From: Leishmania mexicana MHOM/GT/2001/U1103
Taxonomy: Eukaryota > Euglenozoa > Kinetoplastea > Trypanosomatida > Trypanosomatidae
DNA length: 64,000 nucleotides
Direction of reading: 5' to 3'
Assembly: GCF_000234665.1 (NCBI RefSeq)
Contig: NC_018316.1
Location: 248,001-312,000, forward strand
Under the pieces are notes generated by a model, which ran no database searches, had not been told where the DNA came from, and saw only the letters and a list, made by a program, of their open reading frames with translations. The position numbers and the translations under genes are program-made. Each line of letters starts with the position of its first letter. Positions within the stretch are counted from its first letter, which is position 1. Positions 43,442 through 54,700 of this stretch are shown here, piece after piece.

Positions 43442-44232
43442 GGCCATAAGAAAGTCTGCGTGTAGATGTTGAGCACAACATGGTTTTCAAGTCGCGTTAC
43501 GGGGATGAGAACGTTACCCTGGGTGGTGGGGGTGGTGGCGGCTGCCTCTCTGCATCCGCGAATACACGGCCACAAGATAGGGGCACAGAAAGATAACAGA
43601 ACAGCAGTTCAACATAGCCACTCTCCCCGCCTCCCCATCTGGGCACACGTTTGTGTACATCGATGCGTGACTCGCGTAGGTGGACGCCTTTCGAGAGTGA
43701 CGCCGGCGAAGCCACAGCGACGAGACACACCAAGCCGGGTACTGCCGACTGACCAGGGGGAGGCCTATGCCCTTTTGCCTTTTCCATCGATTCAGACGCA
43801 TTGCACGCCACATGCCACACGAACATACAAGCAGATACATTCGCCACACGCCGCCCCTCTCCGTCCCGCCGTTTTCGTGTTTTCGCCTCCCTTCTCCTCC
43901 GTTCCTGCCCCCGCCTCCGTTTCCTTTTTTTTCGCAGTTTTGCACGATGCCCGGATGACGGGGTAAGGGAGGAGGAGGAGGAGGGGAGGGTGGCACACCT
44001 CCGTGCGTGATATCTCAGGGTACATCGCCCCCCTCCCCCTATTCTGTGTGGGGAAGGCAAGCAGTCTGCAGCCTGCCCTCCGGGTATTGGCTTCGGTTTC
44101 TTCATCTCGGCGGAGGCATCGGGGGTGCTGCTATGGCGCAGATACTTGCTGCCATGACGCTTGTACCAGGCCACGGCGAATTGTGTCGATGATACAAGTA
44201 TGAGCATCAACCCACTGTTTTTTCCGCTTTAG

Positions 44233-44340
44233 CTGCGCTGCGGTGCTATCGAGCCTAATCCTGGACCTGGCTTGCGCTGCCTGCAGTGGAATGGGCATGG
44301 GCTGAACGGCGCCACACGGCGTTGGTTCGCCAAGTTTCCG
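44233..44340 (+). mobile_element. Fragment of ingi/L1Tc-clade retroposon: 2A-like peptide plus start of endonuclease
   Basis: In one frame from 44,233 the DNA encodes LRCGAIEPNPGP followed directly by GLRCLQWNGHGLNGATRRW. The first part fits the 2A-like consensus (D-V/I-E-x-N-P-G-P, with Asp replaced by Ala) and the second fits the first beta strand of the AP-endonuclease of trypanosomatid ingi/L1Tc non-LTR retrotransposons (strand, then W/F-N-x-x-G-L). T. cruzi L1Tc is known to carry a working 2A sequence immediately before this domain. A TAG lies just upstream at 44,230, and recognisable similarity stops after about 35 codons, so this is a dead remnant (a DIRE). Confidence 0.6.
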
Positions 44341-44598
44341 GGACATGGCCATGGTGTGACAGATTTCGGTGAACGAGGGGGTGTTGGTGTGGTTGCATGG
44401 GGGTATTCGTCGGTGTGTGTGTGGTTGGACGGCCACGCTGCAAAAAAAAATCACGAATACGCGTGCGTACCAAAAGACATGACTGCTGCACCGCTGCGGC
44501 TTTTCTGTTTCTCTTTCTTTTTTTACACCTTCTCCTCTTATTCTTTTCTTTTGATTCGTTTTCTTGGGGCGCTGGGCTGTTGTGCTGCACGCAGTGCA

Positions 44599-44600
44599 GG

Positions 44601-44633
<33 letters not shown>

Positions 44634-44641
44634 ACGCGTGC
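44599..44641. repeat. CA microsatellite in the FUSC-1 leader region
   Basis: A perfect CA run of about 26 bases at 44,599-44,625 continues as CACG-type repeats to about 44,641. Confidence 0.8.
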
Positions 44642-44679
44642 ACGCAGACGGACACGTCCACACGGCACCCACGAAGGAG

Positions 44680-44704
44680 TGTCACCCCCCTCCCTGCTTT
44701 ACAG
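44680..44704 (+). promoter_or_regulatory. Spliced-leader acceptor candidate of FUSC-1
   Basis: A C/T tract ending CTTTACAG (AG at 44,703-44,704) is the best acceptor, leaving a 63-nt leader without an ATG before 44,768. A later AG at 44,762-44,763 would leave a leader of only four bases. Confidence 0.45.
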
Positions 44705-44767
44705 TGCTTCTTTTTATTTTATTTTATTTCGCCACCATTCCCTCCCCGCTTTTGTGTGCGGAGGAAG

Positions 44768-47700
44768 ATGGACTCTCATGCTCGAAGTCCAGTCAGGGCC
44801 TCGGAGCCGAGCAATCTCGGCATCGATAGGGGCCATGAATTTATGCCTGCATCACACTACCGGCAGGAGACGGGCAACTCTAGCGATGCCCCAAATGACC
44901 CCCTGTGCACTGCAAACAGTCCCTGTCCCGTGCAGCCGACTGGGGACTTACAGATGAGCGTGACGAATGACTCCTTTGGGTATCCGCTAGGCAACAACGC
45001 CATCTTTGGCTCCACCCGACCCTTCGATAGCGGACAGGGTTCCTCGACCGTGGAGCATTTTCTTTCTACGGCGCCCGCCGCGAACTGCACTTTCACTCCT
45101 AGCTCCTTTAAACACGACAGCGGCGGCGTCGCCGAGCCAATGGACGCGCGAGAGAGGCCCAACTTTGTGTCTATTTCCAAGGAGGCCGCCTTGCCTGCAG
45201 ACCCACCGCTGGACGCGTTACCATGGCCTACAAGTGCCGCCCCGCTCATTGTCGTGCCGGCCCTGGGCCAGGCTGCCTCTTCTTCGACAAGCACCTCATC
45301 CCGCAAGATGGTGGCCCCGTCACCGGTGGTATCGACAGTGCACCGCGATCCACAGGCGGTATTTGCAGCAACCGTGTCCTCACTGACAGGCTCGGTGCCC
45401 GTTGTTGCTTCGTTCACGTCGTCTGTGGTGTCGCCAGCGCAGCGGTCGCCGTCTCGTCGCATCTCGACAAAATCGTTTCCATTGATGTCCTGGGGCGTGG
45501 GGTCTGCTGCCGGCTCGCCGACACAGCCGGGGAGCTCCGCCCGGCCCACCTTGCCGCCTCTTAGCAGCGTGGGCCACCATGCCTCTACCAACTCCAGCTA
45601 CTGCTACATGAACGAGGTGTCGGTCGGAGGCGCTGGTGCAGACGCAGGCGCCACTTACACCTCCAGCCCGGTGCAACGCAGTCCCGCGTCCCCCGGGCTT
45701 TCCCCTACGTCGCGGCGCGCACACAACTATGGCAGCGGGATACCGTTTTCCTCGATCCTCACACAGTTGCCCGGAGGTGTTGGTGGGGGCCTCCCTCGCT
45801 GTCGCTCTGACACGGATCTCCGCCGTGCCTTCAGAGAGCGTGAAGACGCAAACCGCAGTCCAACTAACGCGACCGCCGCGGGCCAAGTGCTCAGAGGAGG
45901 ATCACCGGGAAACAGCGATCGCCCCTCGTCCTACAACTCCCCGTTGCTTGCCCTTGGTTCGCGCCAGCGCCGCGTGATCCGGGACACAGAGTCGTCCTTC
46001 AACCCCGGTGGACTGCACAACTCCAGCCGTTACGCGGCCTCCGGCGGCAGCGGTGGCGCCAGCTCTAGCGGGACCGTTCCCGCGCAGCCACGCTGGATGA
46101 GCGCGGCAGAGCGGATGAAGGAGTCGCGCGGTTTTGAGGACCCGTCGCTGCACGACCCAGTGCTCCCATACGACCAGAGCAAGCTTGGGATTCAGTCGCG
46201 CCGCCTCGCCGCGCAGGGTGTGCTGACGGCTGGCAAACTGCGCGCTCTGGAGGCGCAACAGGCTGAGAGCGGCGGTGGCAGCACGGACTACAGGTATCCT
46301 CATCAGATGGTAGCGTACAGTACCGCCGGTGGCAGTGCACGACCCGGCGCCTACCCGGCACGATCCCAAGCCGCTCATGGCGAGGTGCCCGTATTTGTGG
46401 CGCAGGAGGAGGTGCTTGTTGCTTCAACGCGGCACCACGGCCGCACCCTTACAGAGCAGTCGGGATGGCGTCGCGGCGGCAACATCCGATCTGTTGCCAG
46501 TGGGAGTCAAAGCATGGTTGGTGGGCGCTACGCCGTGACTGCCTTGCCGAGCCCGCGCGGCGTTACAACTGTGGAGGCGGTGACAGGGGGCGGCGTTGGC
46601 AAAACCAGCGCCAGCAGCACCGCAGAGAGTGCGTCCTTCCGCACCCGCGCTGGGAATGGTGGCATCTTGAGCTCGCTTGGCAGTGGAGACTCGAAGCCAG
46701 GTGTTGCAGAGCACAAGCTAGCCAATCTCTTCCAACGCAAGTTACAGCACACCAACAACATCCTTTATGCGATGGAGTCGTCATGTGGTGGGGTGGCTGC
46801 GTCTTCTGCCTCGAACAGTGGCGCGGCGGGAGCGCCACGGGGCACAGACGAGGGAAAGGGTGCTGCAGCGGGAGGAGGTGACGGTGGCGGTGGAGGTGGA
46901 GGTGGACGTGGCTCTTCGAGCGATTCTCCAAGCAGTAAAGGTGTGCCTGGAAGGGTGGCGAAGAACTCCCACAGCGATGCCGAGAGGGTTGGGAAGTACA
47001 AGTGGGCGGGTGTGAAGAAGATCGACACAGAAGGCGACGAGGACGAGCGAGACGAGCGCAACTTCCGGACTCGCAACATCGACGCCCTACACGCCATTCC
47101 GTGGGATCAGCGACGGCAGTTACCCATGAGCGGCTTCGGCACGCGCTTCTTTGCCTTACTGAGCACACCGCGTTTTTGGGAGAAGCTGGACTGGACAGTG
47201 CGTGCTTCCCTTCTGACCGTGCTTCCCACCATGGTGCTGTCACTCGAGCCCTCGACGTCGCACATGTTCCCGTTGCCGTCCTCGTTGGCCTTCAACGCCT
47301 TTTGGATCACCATGCCGACCTTTGGCAGTGGCCTGCGCGAGCTGATAATTGCGTTGAAGGGCTTCTCTGTCGGGCTGCTGTTTGTGTGCATCGTCGTGGG
47401 CACGCATCCCGGCCCTGCGTGGGTCAGTCTTCTTATGCTCTTCGTCTTCACCTTCATCTCCTCCTTTGTGGCGGAGGAGACGAAGAAGACAGCGGCCTAC
47501 GTGCTGGCGTCGATGATCATGAAGTACACCGTGGACCCTGCCGAAACGGACTTCCGCTACATTGGCAAGTACTACGTAGGTCTGCTCATTGGCCTGGCCT
47601 TCGGTACGGCTGGCTTTCTAGTGCCGTTCATCCGCTGGTCGAGCGACATTGCTCGGCACTACATCAAGGCCATGGGCAACTCACTCAGTATTGACCTGCA

Positions 47701-50700
47701 GGGAACACTGTCGAGCTTCTGGGTGCGCACCCCGCTGGAGCGCGAGCTGAACGTTGTGCGTCTGCGCCAACTGAGGGCCACTGCGGAGAAGTGCCTCAGC
47801 AAGATTGAGACGGCGCTGGAAGAGTCTGAGTACGAGCCGCACACCGGGGCGTACATGATGTGCATGGTGAACCGCTTCAACTTCTGCAAGTCCATTCACA
47901 ACATCCTCGGCTCTTTGAGCCACGTCATCGAGCTCATCGCTGACGACCCGAGCCTGATCGACACGCCGATGTGCACGGCTTTTGGGGAGCAGATTGGCGA
48001 CCACCTCGCCGTTATCTCGTCCGCGATGGACAGCATGGTGCTGAAGATTGTCGACTTCGAGCGCTTTGTGACGCCGCAGGAGATCCAGTTTTTCCGAGAA
48101 GCGCGCGAGCGCTTCCAGGATGCGCTGTCGCGTGTTCGAGAGGATGTCATCTTGACGAATGAGAACTACCAGACGGACGAGTCCGACGTCCTCCTTGGTT
48201 TCTTCATGTTCAGCCTGGACGAGATGTGCGAGGTGATTAGCCAGTTCGACGAGACGGCGCACCCGCCCAGCAGGCTCTTGCATGCAGTACTGTTCCCGGT
48301 ACGGGACGTGAAGAGTGTCATTGCTGCCTTTCGGAATTTGGCTCTCACGATTGTGCGGCGCCGTACGATTCCGCGTCGCATGAAGGAGGCCATCAAACTC
48401 TCCCTGTGCATGGTAGTGCCCAGCATCTTTCAGGTGTACGCACTGGACAACAGCTCGGTGAGCCCAGCGGCCGGTGCCGCGGTGATTGCGCTCATCTACA
48501 ACCCGACCGGCTCCGAGAGCTTCCACTACGCCTCTGGGCGTCTGCTGGGCACAGTACTCGGCTCCATTGGCGCGCTGCTCTCTGTGCAAGTTGCGCGTGG
48601 TCAACTGTGGGTGCTGTACATCTTCATCGTTATCCTGTCCTTCATTGGCGCGTACGTGCAGGCGGCCCCGGGCTTCTACGCACTTGGCAACGCGATCGTC
48701 AGCAGCACGATTTCCGTCTGCACCCAGTACCAGGACGAGAGTGCCGCAATGGTGCGTATTCAGCAGAACTGCTTCGCCATTTTGATGTACTTTGTGATCG
48801 CGTGCGTTCTGTGGCCGATGCAGGCGCGCACGAAGGTGAAGATGTGTCTGAACGTCACGCTGCGGTGCACGCGAGAGGCCGTCACGCGCATGCTACGCAA
48901 TCTCGACATGCCGTACGACGCGAACGAAGTCACCGCCGACGTCTCGGCGCTGCTCATTGAGATGAACAAGAAGGTTCGGACGCAGTCGCGCTTTATCCCT
49001 GGGGCGGTGGAAGAGCCGACAATGGGCTCAGTCGAGTACCCGGAGGACTCGTGGAAGCGCATCGTGGAGGCGGAGAAGAAGCTGTGCCTGGCGCTGTCAA
49101 TGATGTGCTTCGCCTACAACACCTTCATGTCCAGCCGCGCGGACCCAACCACCGAGTTGTCGGTACACTGGGTGGTGCTGCACCGCATCGCCCCGCACGC
49201 GCAGGACCTGTCAGACCTCATCTATGCCTCCATCGACCTCTATCTTCTGTCGCTCTCCAAGATGACAATCGTGCCAACGTCGCACCTGACACGGCTTCGG
49301 GTGGGCATGGTAGACGCTAATCGGGCCATCCTCGACACCTACATGTCCACCATCTTCCGCAAGGTGGCTGGCGAGCAGGATACGGACGATGGCGACGTGT
49401 ACTCCAGCAGCTCTTACATGGACGACGACGAGTACGACAACTACAACGATGCTGGGTACAAAGGCGGGGGGGACGGCAGCAGCGGCGGGCCGCATCTCCC
49501 GCCGATTAGAGGGGGGTGCTCTTACACGGACAAAGCCGTTGGCGGCGGTGGCTCAACTGCGAGCGTCGACGGCAAGACGGCTGCGGTGCACGCCGCCAAC
49601 AGGCCGAGTGAGAGGGAGGGTGATGAGGCCAAGGGCGGCAACGATTACGATCCCTCCGCATCCCCGAAACTACGGCAACAGCGACGGCGAGTCGACTGTG
49701 ACCCCGGGCACCGCCGTGGGAACCGCAGCTCTGTGGACTCTTCGGGCTCGTCTTCCTCCGAGAATGGCGAGCACGACGACAACGCCAACGCGCACCCACA
49801 CAAGAAGGCGACGGGAAAGGGTGGCGACGGAAAAAGGAGGATGGGGTACCTCGGCTACGAGTTGACGGCGGAGGAGGCTGCTGCGCTGCGCGCCTTTGTA
49901 GCGAACCGCGTGAGCAACGCGACCTTTACCAGTAAGTCCATGGTTGTCAACAACTCCATCTTCGGTGGCCGGGGCGCGGGCGGGGCTCCTGCCGCTGCCG
50001 CTGCCGCTGCCGCTGCCGCTGCTACTGCTGGGCTGGCCACAAGGGCCTCGATGGTCATGTCGGGGTCTCCTCCGCCGGGCAACAACGACGCCCGCCTCAT
50101 GGCTGTCACAGGTGGCGACGACGGGCTGGCGGCGGCGCTGCGCAAGAAACACAAGGTGGTGGTGAGGCGCGGGAGGGATGAGAACGACGGTGATGCGGAG
50201 GAGGCGGGGCCGGAGGGGCCGCAGAATGAGGGTAAGGCTAAAAGCGGCCGCCACGACGGCGACAACGTTCCTGGGATCTTCAATACATCCTTCTTCAACA
50301 ACTCCTTCATGAACGCATCCTTGCTGGGCAGCATTTTCGCGAAACGGACGAAGGAACAGCGCGACCTTGACGCGGCGGAGATGTCGCAGCTCCGTGCAAG
50401 GCAGTCGCGCGCGTCGAGTGAAGCGAGCGCCACCTCGGCTCGCTCGCAGCGAGACGGTAAGAAAAAGAAGAAACAGCAGTGTCACTCCGGCAAACGGCGC
50501 GAGGCGAAAGACAGCGACAGTGGCGATGAGGACATCAGTAAGCACAGCACCCCGCTCACCTCACCGACCCCCCACCCTCGCGCCAGTAGCGTGGGGAGCG
50601 ACTTCAGCGACACGGAAGACGATCCGAGGCCGCGCAATCAGGGGCACTCCTCCAGGAGGGTACCTCGCTCAACCTTGGCCGTAGCGGGGGCCCAAAAGAC

Positions 50701-51709
50701 CAAGGTGGGTGAACGTCTACCGATGGCGCACTCGATGCCAGAGGTGCTGCCTGGCGCCGACAACTTAGGAACAAACCCACTAGGCGAGGATGGTGCCCGT
50801 GCACAGCGAAATCTGCCGCTCATGTCCCAGTCTGCGCCGATTACCTCCGGATGCGAGTCTGCTGCGGAGACCTCTGCAGTGCTGAGGAAGGAGGGCAACG
50901 TCGAGGCAAACCGGCAGGAAGCGAGCAGCTTGACAGCTGGGCAGCTTTGCGGGTCTGCGGTGGCCAGCGCGGTTAGCTTCAGCGGCGACGATGCGGCCGT
51001 GCTCGCGGCATCACTCAACAACACCTGCAGCGCCGCCACCACCATATCTCACCACCCCGCGCAGCCTCTTGCTCTGGGAGAGGGCAGCAACAGCGGGAGC
51101 CCGGAGGATCATAAGGGCTCGCCGCCGGGTGCGTGCAGCAGCGCCGAGGAGGGAAAGAAGAGCGACAACTGCAACAGCAAGACGCGGAGGGCGGTGTGTA
51201 ACAAGGACGGCGAGGGGATGACGCACGGCAGCACTGAGAAGCAGCAGCCGCACAACAGAATCGACGACACTCCGAGCATGGGCGTAGGGGCTGCAGGCAG
51301 GGCAGGGGAGGGTCAGAGAGATGCACATGATGTGGTCGACAAGGACACGCATCTCTTTGTCGACGACGCTTCCATACATCACACCCTTGCCTCCTCCGGC
51401 AGCCGCCCCTCGAGCAGGCTGCGGCGCCGTTCTCTCGGCATTAAAGGCACCAGCTCGTGCGCCCCAGCGATGGTTGACAGGAGCCGCAGTGGCGACGGCA
51501 CGAGCATGACCCCGTCGGACGGTGGCGAGATCCTAAAGGGCCTTTCCTTCTTTAACCCCGCCAGGGGCGAGTTTGTGCTCACCAATCACGACATCCACTC
51601 CCTCGAGGCCTTCCTGTTTGGCACACGCGCCCTCGTCGTGCACATCAACGATCTGCAGAAGGCGCTGCTGGAAATGCAGCACGCGACGGATCTGGCAAGG
51701 CTGCTGTAG
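44768..51709 (+). CDS. Giant FUSC/aromatic-acid-exporter-like membrane protein 1, 2,313 aa
   Basis: Two membrane blocks, at about residues 804-960 and 1,203-1,357, flank a cytosolic helical domain, the layout of FUSC/ArAE/ALMT-type permeases. The second block contains RLLGTVLGSIGALLSVQVA and FIGAYVQAAP, typical of this family's glycine motif. A long disordered N-terminal arm (1-770) is Ser/Gly/Pro-rich with a poly-Gly stretch; the C-terminal arm (about 1,520-2,260) is acidic and Ser-rich and includes a 12-Ala run near 1,740 encoded by GCC/GCT repeats. The last 45 residues (VLTNHDIHSLEAFLFGTRAL...) recur in the tandem paralogue downstream. Substrate unknown; transport of anionic or aromatic compounds is family-level inference. 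The start MDSHARSP follows the acceptor; the longer frame upstream runs through the CA repeat. Confidence 0.85.
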   Translation: MDSHARSPVRASEPSNLGIDRGHEFMPASHYRQETGNSSDAPNDPLCTANSPCPVQPTGDLQMSVTNDSFGYPLGNNAIFGSTRPFDSGQGSSTVEHFLSTAPAANCTFTPSSFKHDSGGVAEPMDARERPNFVSISKEAALPADPPLDALPWPTSAAPLIVVPALGQAASSSTSTSSRKMVAPSPVVSTVHRDPQAVFAATVSSLTGSVPVVASFTSSVVSPAQRSPSRRISTKSFPLMSWGVGSAAGSPTQPGSSARPTLPPLSSVGHHASTNSSYCYMNEVSVGGAGADAGATYTSSPVQRSPASPGLSPTSRRAHNYGSGIPFSSILTQLPGGVGGGLPRCRSDTDLRRAFREREDANRSPTNATAAGQVLRGGSPGNSDRPSSYNSPLLALGSRQRRVIRDTESSFNPGGLHNSSRYAASGGSGGASSSGTVPAQPRWMSAAERMKESRGFEDPSLHDPVLPYDQSKLGIQSRRLAAQGVLTAGKLRALEAQQAESGGGSTDYRYPHQMVAYSTAGGSARPGAYPARSQAAHGEVPVFVAQEEVLVASTRHHGRTLTEQSGWRRGGNIRSVASGSQSMVGGRYAVTALPSPRGVTTVEAVTGGGVGKTSASSTAESASFRTRAGNGGILSSLGSGDSKPGVAEHKLANLFQRKLQHTNNILYAMESSCGGVAASSASNSGAAGAPRGTDEGKGAAAGGGDGGGGGGGGRGSSSDSPSSKGVPGRVAKNSHSDAERVGKYKWAGVKKIDTEGDEDERDERNFRTRNIDALHAIPWDQRRQLPMSGFGTRFFALLSTPRFWEKLDWTVRASLLTVLPTMVLSLEPSTSHMFPLPSSLAFNAFWITMPTFGSGLRELIIALKGFSVGLLFVCIVVGTHPGPAWVSLLMLFVFTFISSFVAEETKKTAAYVLASMIMKYTVDPAETDFRYIGKYYVGLLIGLAFGTAGFLVPFIRWSSDIARHYIKAMGNSLSIDLQGTLSSFWVRTPLERELNVVRLRQLRATAEKCLSKIETALEESEYEPHTGAYMMCMVNRFNFCKSIHNILGSLSHVIELIADDPSLIDTPMCTAFGEQIGDHLAVISSAMDSMVLKIVDFERFVTPQEIQFFREARERFQDALSRVREDVILTNENYQTDESDVLLGFFMFSLDEMCEVISQFDETAHPPSRLLHAVLFPVRDVKSVIAAFRNLALTIVRRRTIPRRMKEAIKLSLCMVVPSIFQVYALDNSSVSPAAGAAVIALIYNPTGSESFHYASGRLLGTVLGSIGALLSVQVARGQLWVLYIFIVILSFIGAYVQAAPGFYALGNAIVSSTISVCTQYQDESAAMVRIQQNCFAILMYFVIACVLWPMQARTKVKMCLNVTLRCTREAVTRMLRNLDMPYDANEVTADVSALLIEMNKKVRTQSRFIPGAVEEPTMGSVEYPEDSWKRIVEAEKKLCLALSMMCFAYNTFMSSRADPTTELSVHWVVLHRIAPHAQDLSDLIYASIDLYLLSLSKMTIVPTSHLTRLRVGMVDANRAILDTYMSTIFRKVAGEQDTDDGDVYSSSSYMDDDEYDNYNDAGYKGGGDGSSGGPHLPPIRGGCSYTDKAVGGGGSTASVDGKTAAVHAANRPSEREGDEAKGGNDYDPSASPKLRQQRRRVDCDPGHRRGNRSSVDSSGSSSSENGEHDDNANAHPHKKATGKGGDGKRRMGYLGYELTAEEAAALRAFVANRVSNATFTSKSMVVNNSIFGGRGAGGAPAAAAAAAAAAATAGLATRASMVMSGSPPPGNNDARLMAVTGGDDGLAAALRKKHKVVVRRGRDENDGDAEEAGPEGPQNEGKAKSGRHDGDNVPGIFNTSFFNNSFMNASLLGSIFAKRTKEQRDLDAAEMSQLRARQSRASSEASATSARSQRDGKKKKKQQCHSGKRREAKDSDSGDEDISKHSTPLTSPTPHPRASSVGSDFSDTEDDPRPRNQGHSSRRVPRSTLAVAGAQKTKVGERLPMAHSMPEVLPGADNLGTNPLGEDGARAQRNLPLMSQSAPITSGCESAAETSAVLRKEGNVEANRQEASSLTAGQLCGSAVASAVSFSGDDAAVLAASLNNTCSAATTISHHPAQPLALGEGSNSGSPEDHKGSPPGACSSAEEGKKSDNCNSKTRRAVCNKDGEGMTHGSTEKQQPHNRIDDTPSMGVGAAGRAGEGQRDAHDVVDKDTHLFVDDASIHHTLASSGSRPSSRLRRRSLGIKGTSSCAPAMVDRSRSGDGTSMTPSDGGEILKGLSFFNPARGEFVLTNHDIHSLEAFLFGTRALVVHINDLQKALLEMQHATDLARLL
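49991..50029. repeat. GCC/GCT repeat encoding poly-Ala in FUSC-1
   Basis: Alternating GCC and GCT codons give about 12 alanines in a row, a likely length-variable coding microsatellite. Confidence 0.8.
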
Positions 51710-54700
51710 TTTGGCTCGCTGGCTGCGGTCGCTGGCGAGAGCGCGCGGGACCCATCGAGGGGCACGACAGTTTTCGTGCCACCTTTCTTGCTCGCTCTTT
51801 CTCTCGCCCCCTCTCTCTTTTACACACACACACACACACACACGACTTTGTCAATGCGATCGTGGAGGGAGGGGTGGGAGGGTGGGCTACTAGCAAGAAA
51901 CAGCAAAGGGCTGGAGGGATAATTCACCTCCCCTTTTTTTGAGGTGCCTGCGTGTATGCGTATGGTGCGTACTCAGTACGTACGCATTGCGTGCACCGCC
52001 ACCTCTCTGCTTGCGTTTTCTTCGTCTTTTCTGCTCTTGGTGACTTGTCTCACACTCTCTTCCTCGCAATGTATGTATATATATATATACATATACATAC
52101 ATGTGTCTCTGTGCGTGCGGCTGTGTCTGTTTGGTGTGCGTCGCAGCTCCACGTGCTCCGCTTTCTTTACAACTTGCTTGTGGGTGTCTATGCTTGCGTC
52201 TATGTGTGTGTGTGTGTGCTTCTGTTAGCATAAATTTGTTGTTGACGCGTCCTTGCGTCTTGTACGTGGCCTGTTCTCTCATCCTCGTATAAAAGTTGTG
52301 ACGCCCATGTACGAGCTTGGCGCGTCTTTGTATTGCCTTCTTGGTGTATCATCCCTCCCCCCACCTCTCCTCCCTCGTGTTGTCTTCATGTGTCGGCACA
52401 CACTACTACACACACACACATGCACGCACGCATACATGCATGGGACAGTGTTATGAGAGTGCGGGAAACACACATGCAGAGATCGTGGGGAAAGAGGAGG
52501 TGGGGGGTGCGGGTAGGTGGTTCCGGAGCGAAGGGGGAACCACTTCCGTCGGTGATTCCGATTCACGGGTCCTTGCTGACAACGTGTGCCTCACATTTTT
52601 TTTTCTCTGCCTCTGTGAGTGATTTGGTATGTGTTGCGGTCCCTCTCGGCCTCATGTGCTTGTTGGTGACCACGGACGACTCCCCCCTTCCCCCCCCCCC
52701 CACACACACATAGACGCATGCCCGCCTCCATCTTTGACAGAACCGGTAAGTGAACTGAAGCAAGCGGATTGCCAGCGATGAGCTCCTCGCTCAGCACGCA
52801 AAGCAAGAAGTAAGACGTGCCCCCCCTCGATCGCAGAGAACTCCACGCGCTGCAGCCTCGCGCGCGCGCGTGTGTGTTTCTAAGTGTTCGAATCAGTCCG
52901 AGAGGGAGAGGGAGGTGTGTGTGTGTGTGTGGATGTTGGGAGGTGGGAGTGTGTCCCACTCCATCTCTCTTCGTATGCTTGTAGGCGAAGAAAAACACAA
53001 GCATCCACACCCACACCCACCCACACCCACACACACACACACGCACACGCATACATGGTCGTACCACCTGTCAGTGGCTACCTCGTCTTTATCACTGCAT
53101 CCATCTCTCTTTCTCCGCTTGCTCTCCGTCTCCTTGCACGGCGTGTGGATGTTGGCTCGACTCTGTGTGTATGGATGCCGATGCGTGCGTTTTGGAGCGT
53201 CGTCCTTGATGCCTTCACCCAACGCCCACTTCTCTCCCATGACTTCACAACAGGACTCTCCCCCTGCACGCTGCTCCGTTTCTCCGCGCGTGCGTGTGCG
53301 TGCGCTCATACGCGGACATTTGTATGCTCCCTTTTTCGCATCCTTCGTTAGGCACTCGCACTTCAAGGTACACACACGCGTACACACACAGTCTCTCTCT
53401 CTCTCCCTCTCTCGACTCCTCACATTACACACGTAACGCACACTGTAGTGCGCGAGCGCGCACAGTGGCCCAACGTACACGCGTGCCAGTGCCACCGTAT
53501 CGTCGCTGCCGAAGACGTGCTCTCCGTTGAAAACGGCCCGGGCGACGTGAGGGGGCGCGCGTCCCGAATTCGACACTTTTCCTTTCGCTTTCCGGCGCCT
53601 CTTTTTTTTCCTGTTGTGCTCCGCCGTCGCCTCCCGTCGGTGACGTCACGGCTCGCCTGTGCTCGGCTCTGCTCAGCCGTCTTGTGTCTACGCAGCAGGC
53701 TTCCCACGCTTGTGCACGTTTTCGCTTGTCTTTCCCCCTTTCTTTCTCGCGCGCGTGTGGGTGTGCGTGTGTGTGTCTTGTGGTGTGCTCATCGTCTGCG
53801 TGGAGACTCCGAGAGAGAGGGGCTGCAGCGTTCTGCTGCTGCTTGGGAATTGAAGGGCATACGACAAGGCGAACAGGAAAGGCGAGCACGTCACCATCTC
53901 CATCCGGACACGCACACGCACACACACGTGCATATGTGCATACGTAGACTCATAGACTGACATAGCAGCGCCGGTCAACATCGCCGTTGCCACATGCCTG
54001 GTCTCTCTGTTGATTTATTCCTTTTATGAATGTAGCTGCTCCTTCGGGCTTCTCGTGCTTCGTCTCTCCATCCTTTTTATTCGCGTCTCTGAGATCGACC
54101 TCACAGCTAATAGTGACTCCGGTGCGTCACCGAAGGGGTGAGGCGAACAGCGGAGGCGACAACAGTCGGCGTGTTCTGTATGATCGCTGCCGGTGTTCCC
54201 GCGGTCGCGCTTGCGCATCCGCGCGTCTGTGCTTGACTAGCTTTGCGTGCACGCCTCTTTCTATTCCTCCTCCCCCCTCCCCCTCCCCCACAGCGGCCTA
54301 CTTTGTTGCCGTTTCTCTTGCATGAGCTGCTGTTGCTGCTTCCTGCCCGGTGTTGCTCGCACGTGTCCACGTCTATTTCTTGCTCTCTGGGTCTTTTTCG
54401 TTTCGCCGCGGTTGTCTTCCGCACAGTGACGTGCGCGAAGCGCTTTCAAACCTTTCCTTTTTTTTCGTTTGTGTGTGTTTACTTGTGTTCACATCCCATC
54501 GTCCATCTCCCATTCTCTGCTTCGTGTTGTTGTGCGGTGCGCACCTTTCCTTGTTTCGCCTTCTGTTGTGCATCCTTCCCTCCCCTCCCCTTCCCCCTGA
54601 CCGCCCGCTCGTCCATTCGTCTTTTACCTCTCTGCAGCACCTGGCGTTGCTGCTACGACTGTTGCGTCGTGCAAGGAACACTCGTGTGTGGTGGTTGAAG

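Larger units (their letters stand above)
43442..44767 (+). other. Intergenic region with a retroposon scar and CA repeat
   Basis: About 1.3 kb between the TFIIIC-like gene and the first FUSC-like gene. It holds the 2A/endonuclease fragment listed separately, a (CA)n run at about 44,599-44,625 and strong pyrimidine tracts (44,505-44,560, 44,705-44,750). No intact gene. Confidence 0.6.

Noticed and set aside
44564..44767. 68-codon N-terminal extension of FUSC-1
   Set aside because: It runs through the CA microsatellite and the pyrimidine tract before the acceptor.
47681..48604. 307-codon minus-strand frame inside FUSC-1
   Set aside because: Antisense shadow of the membrane-protein coding sequence, caused by high GC at third codon positions.
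49670..50545. 291-codon minus-strand frame inside FUSC-1
   Set aside because: Antisense shadow of the disordered tail of FUSC-1; its sequence mirrors the sense codon repeats.
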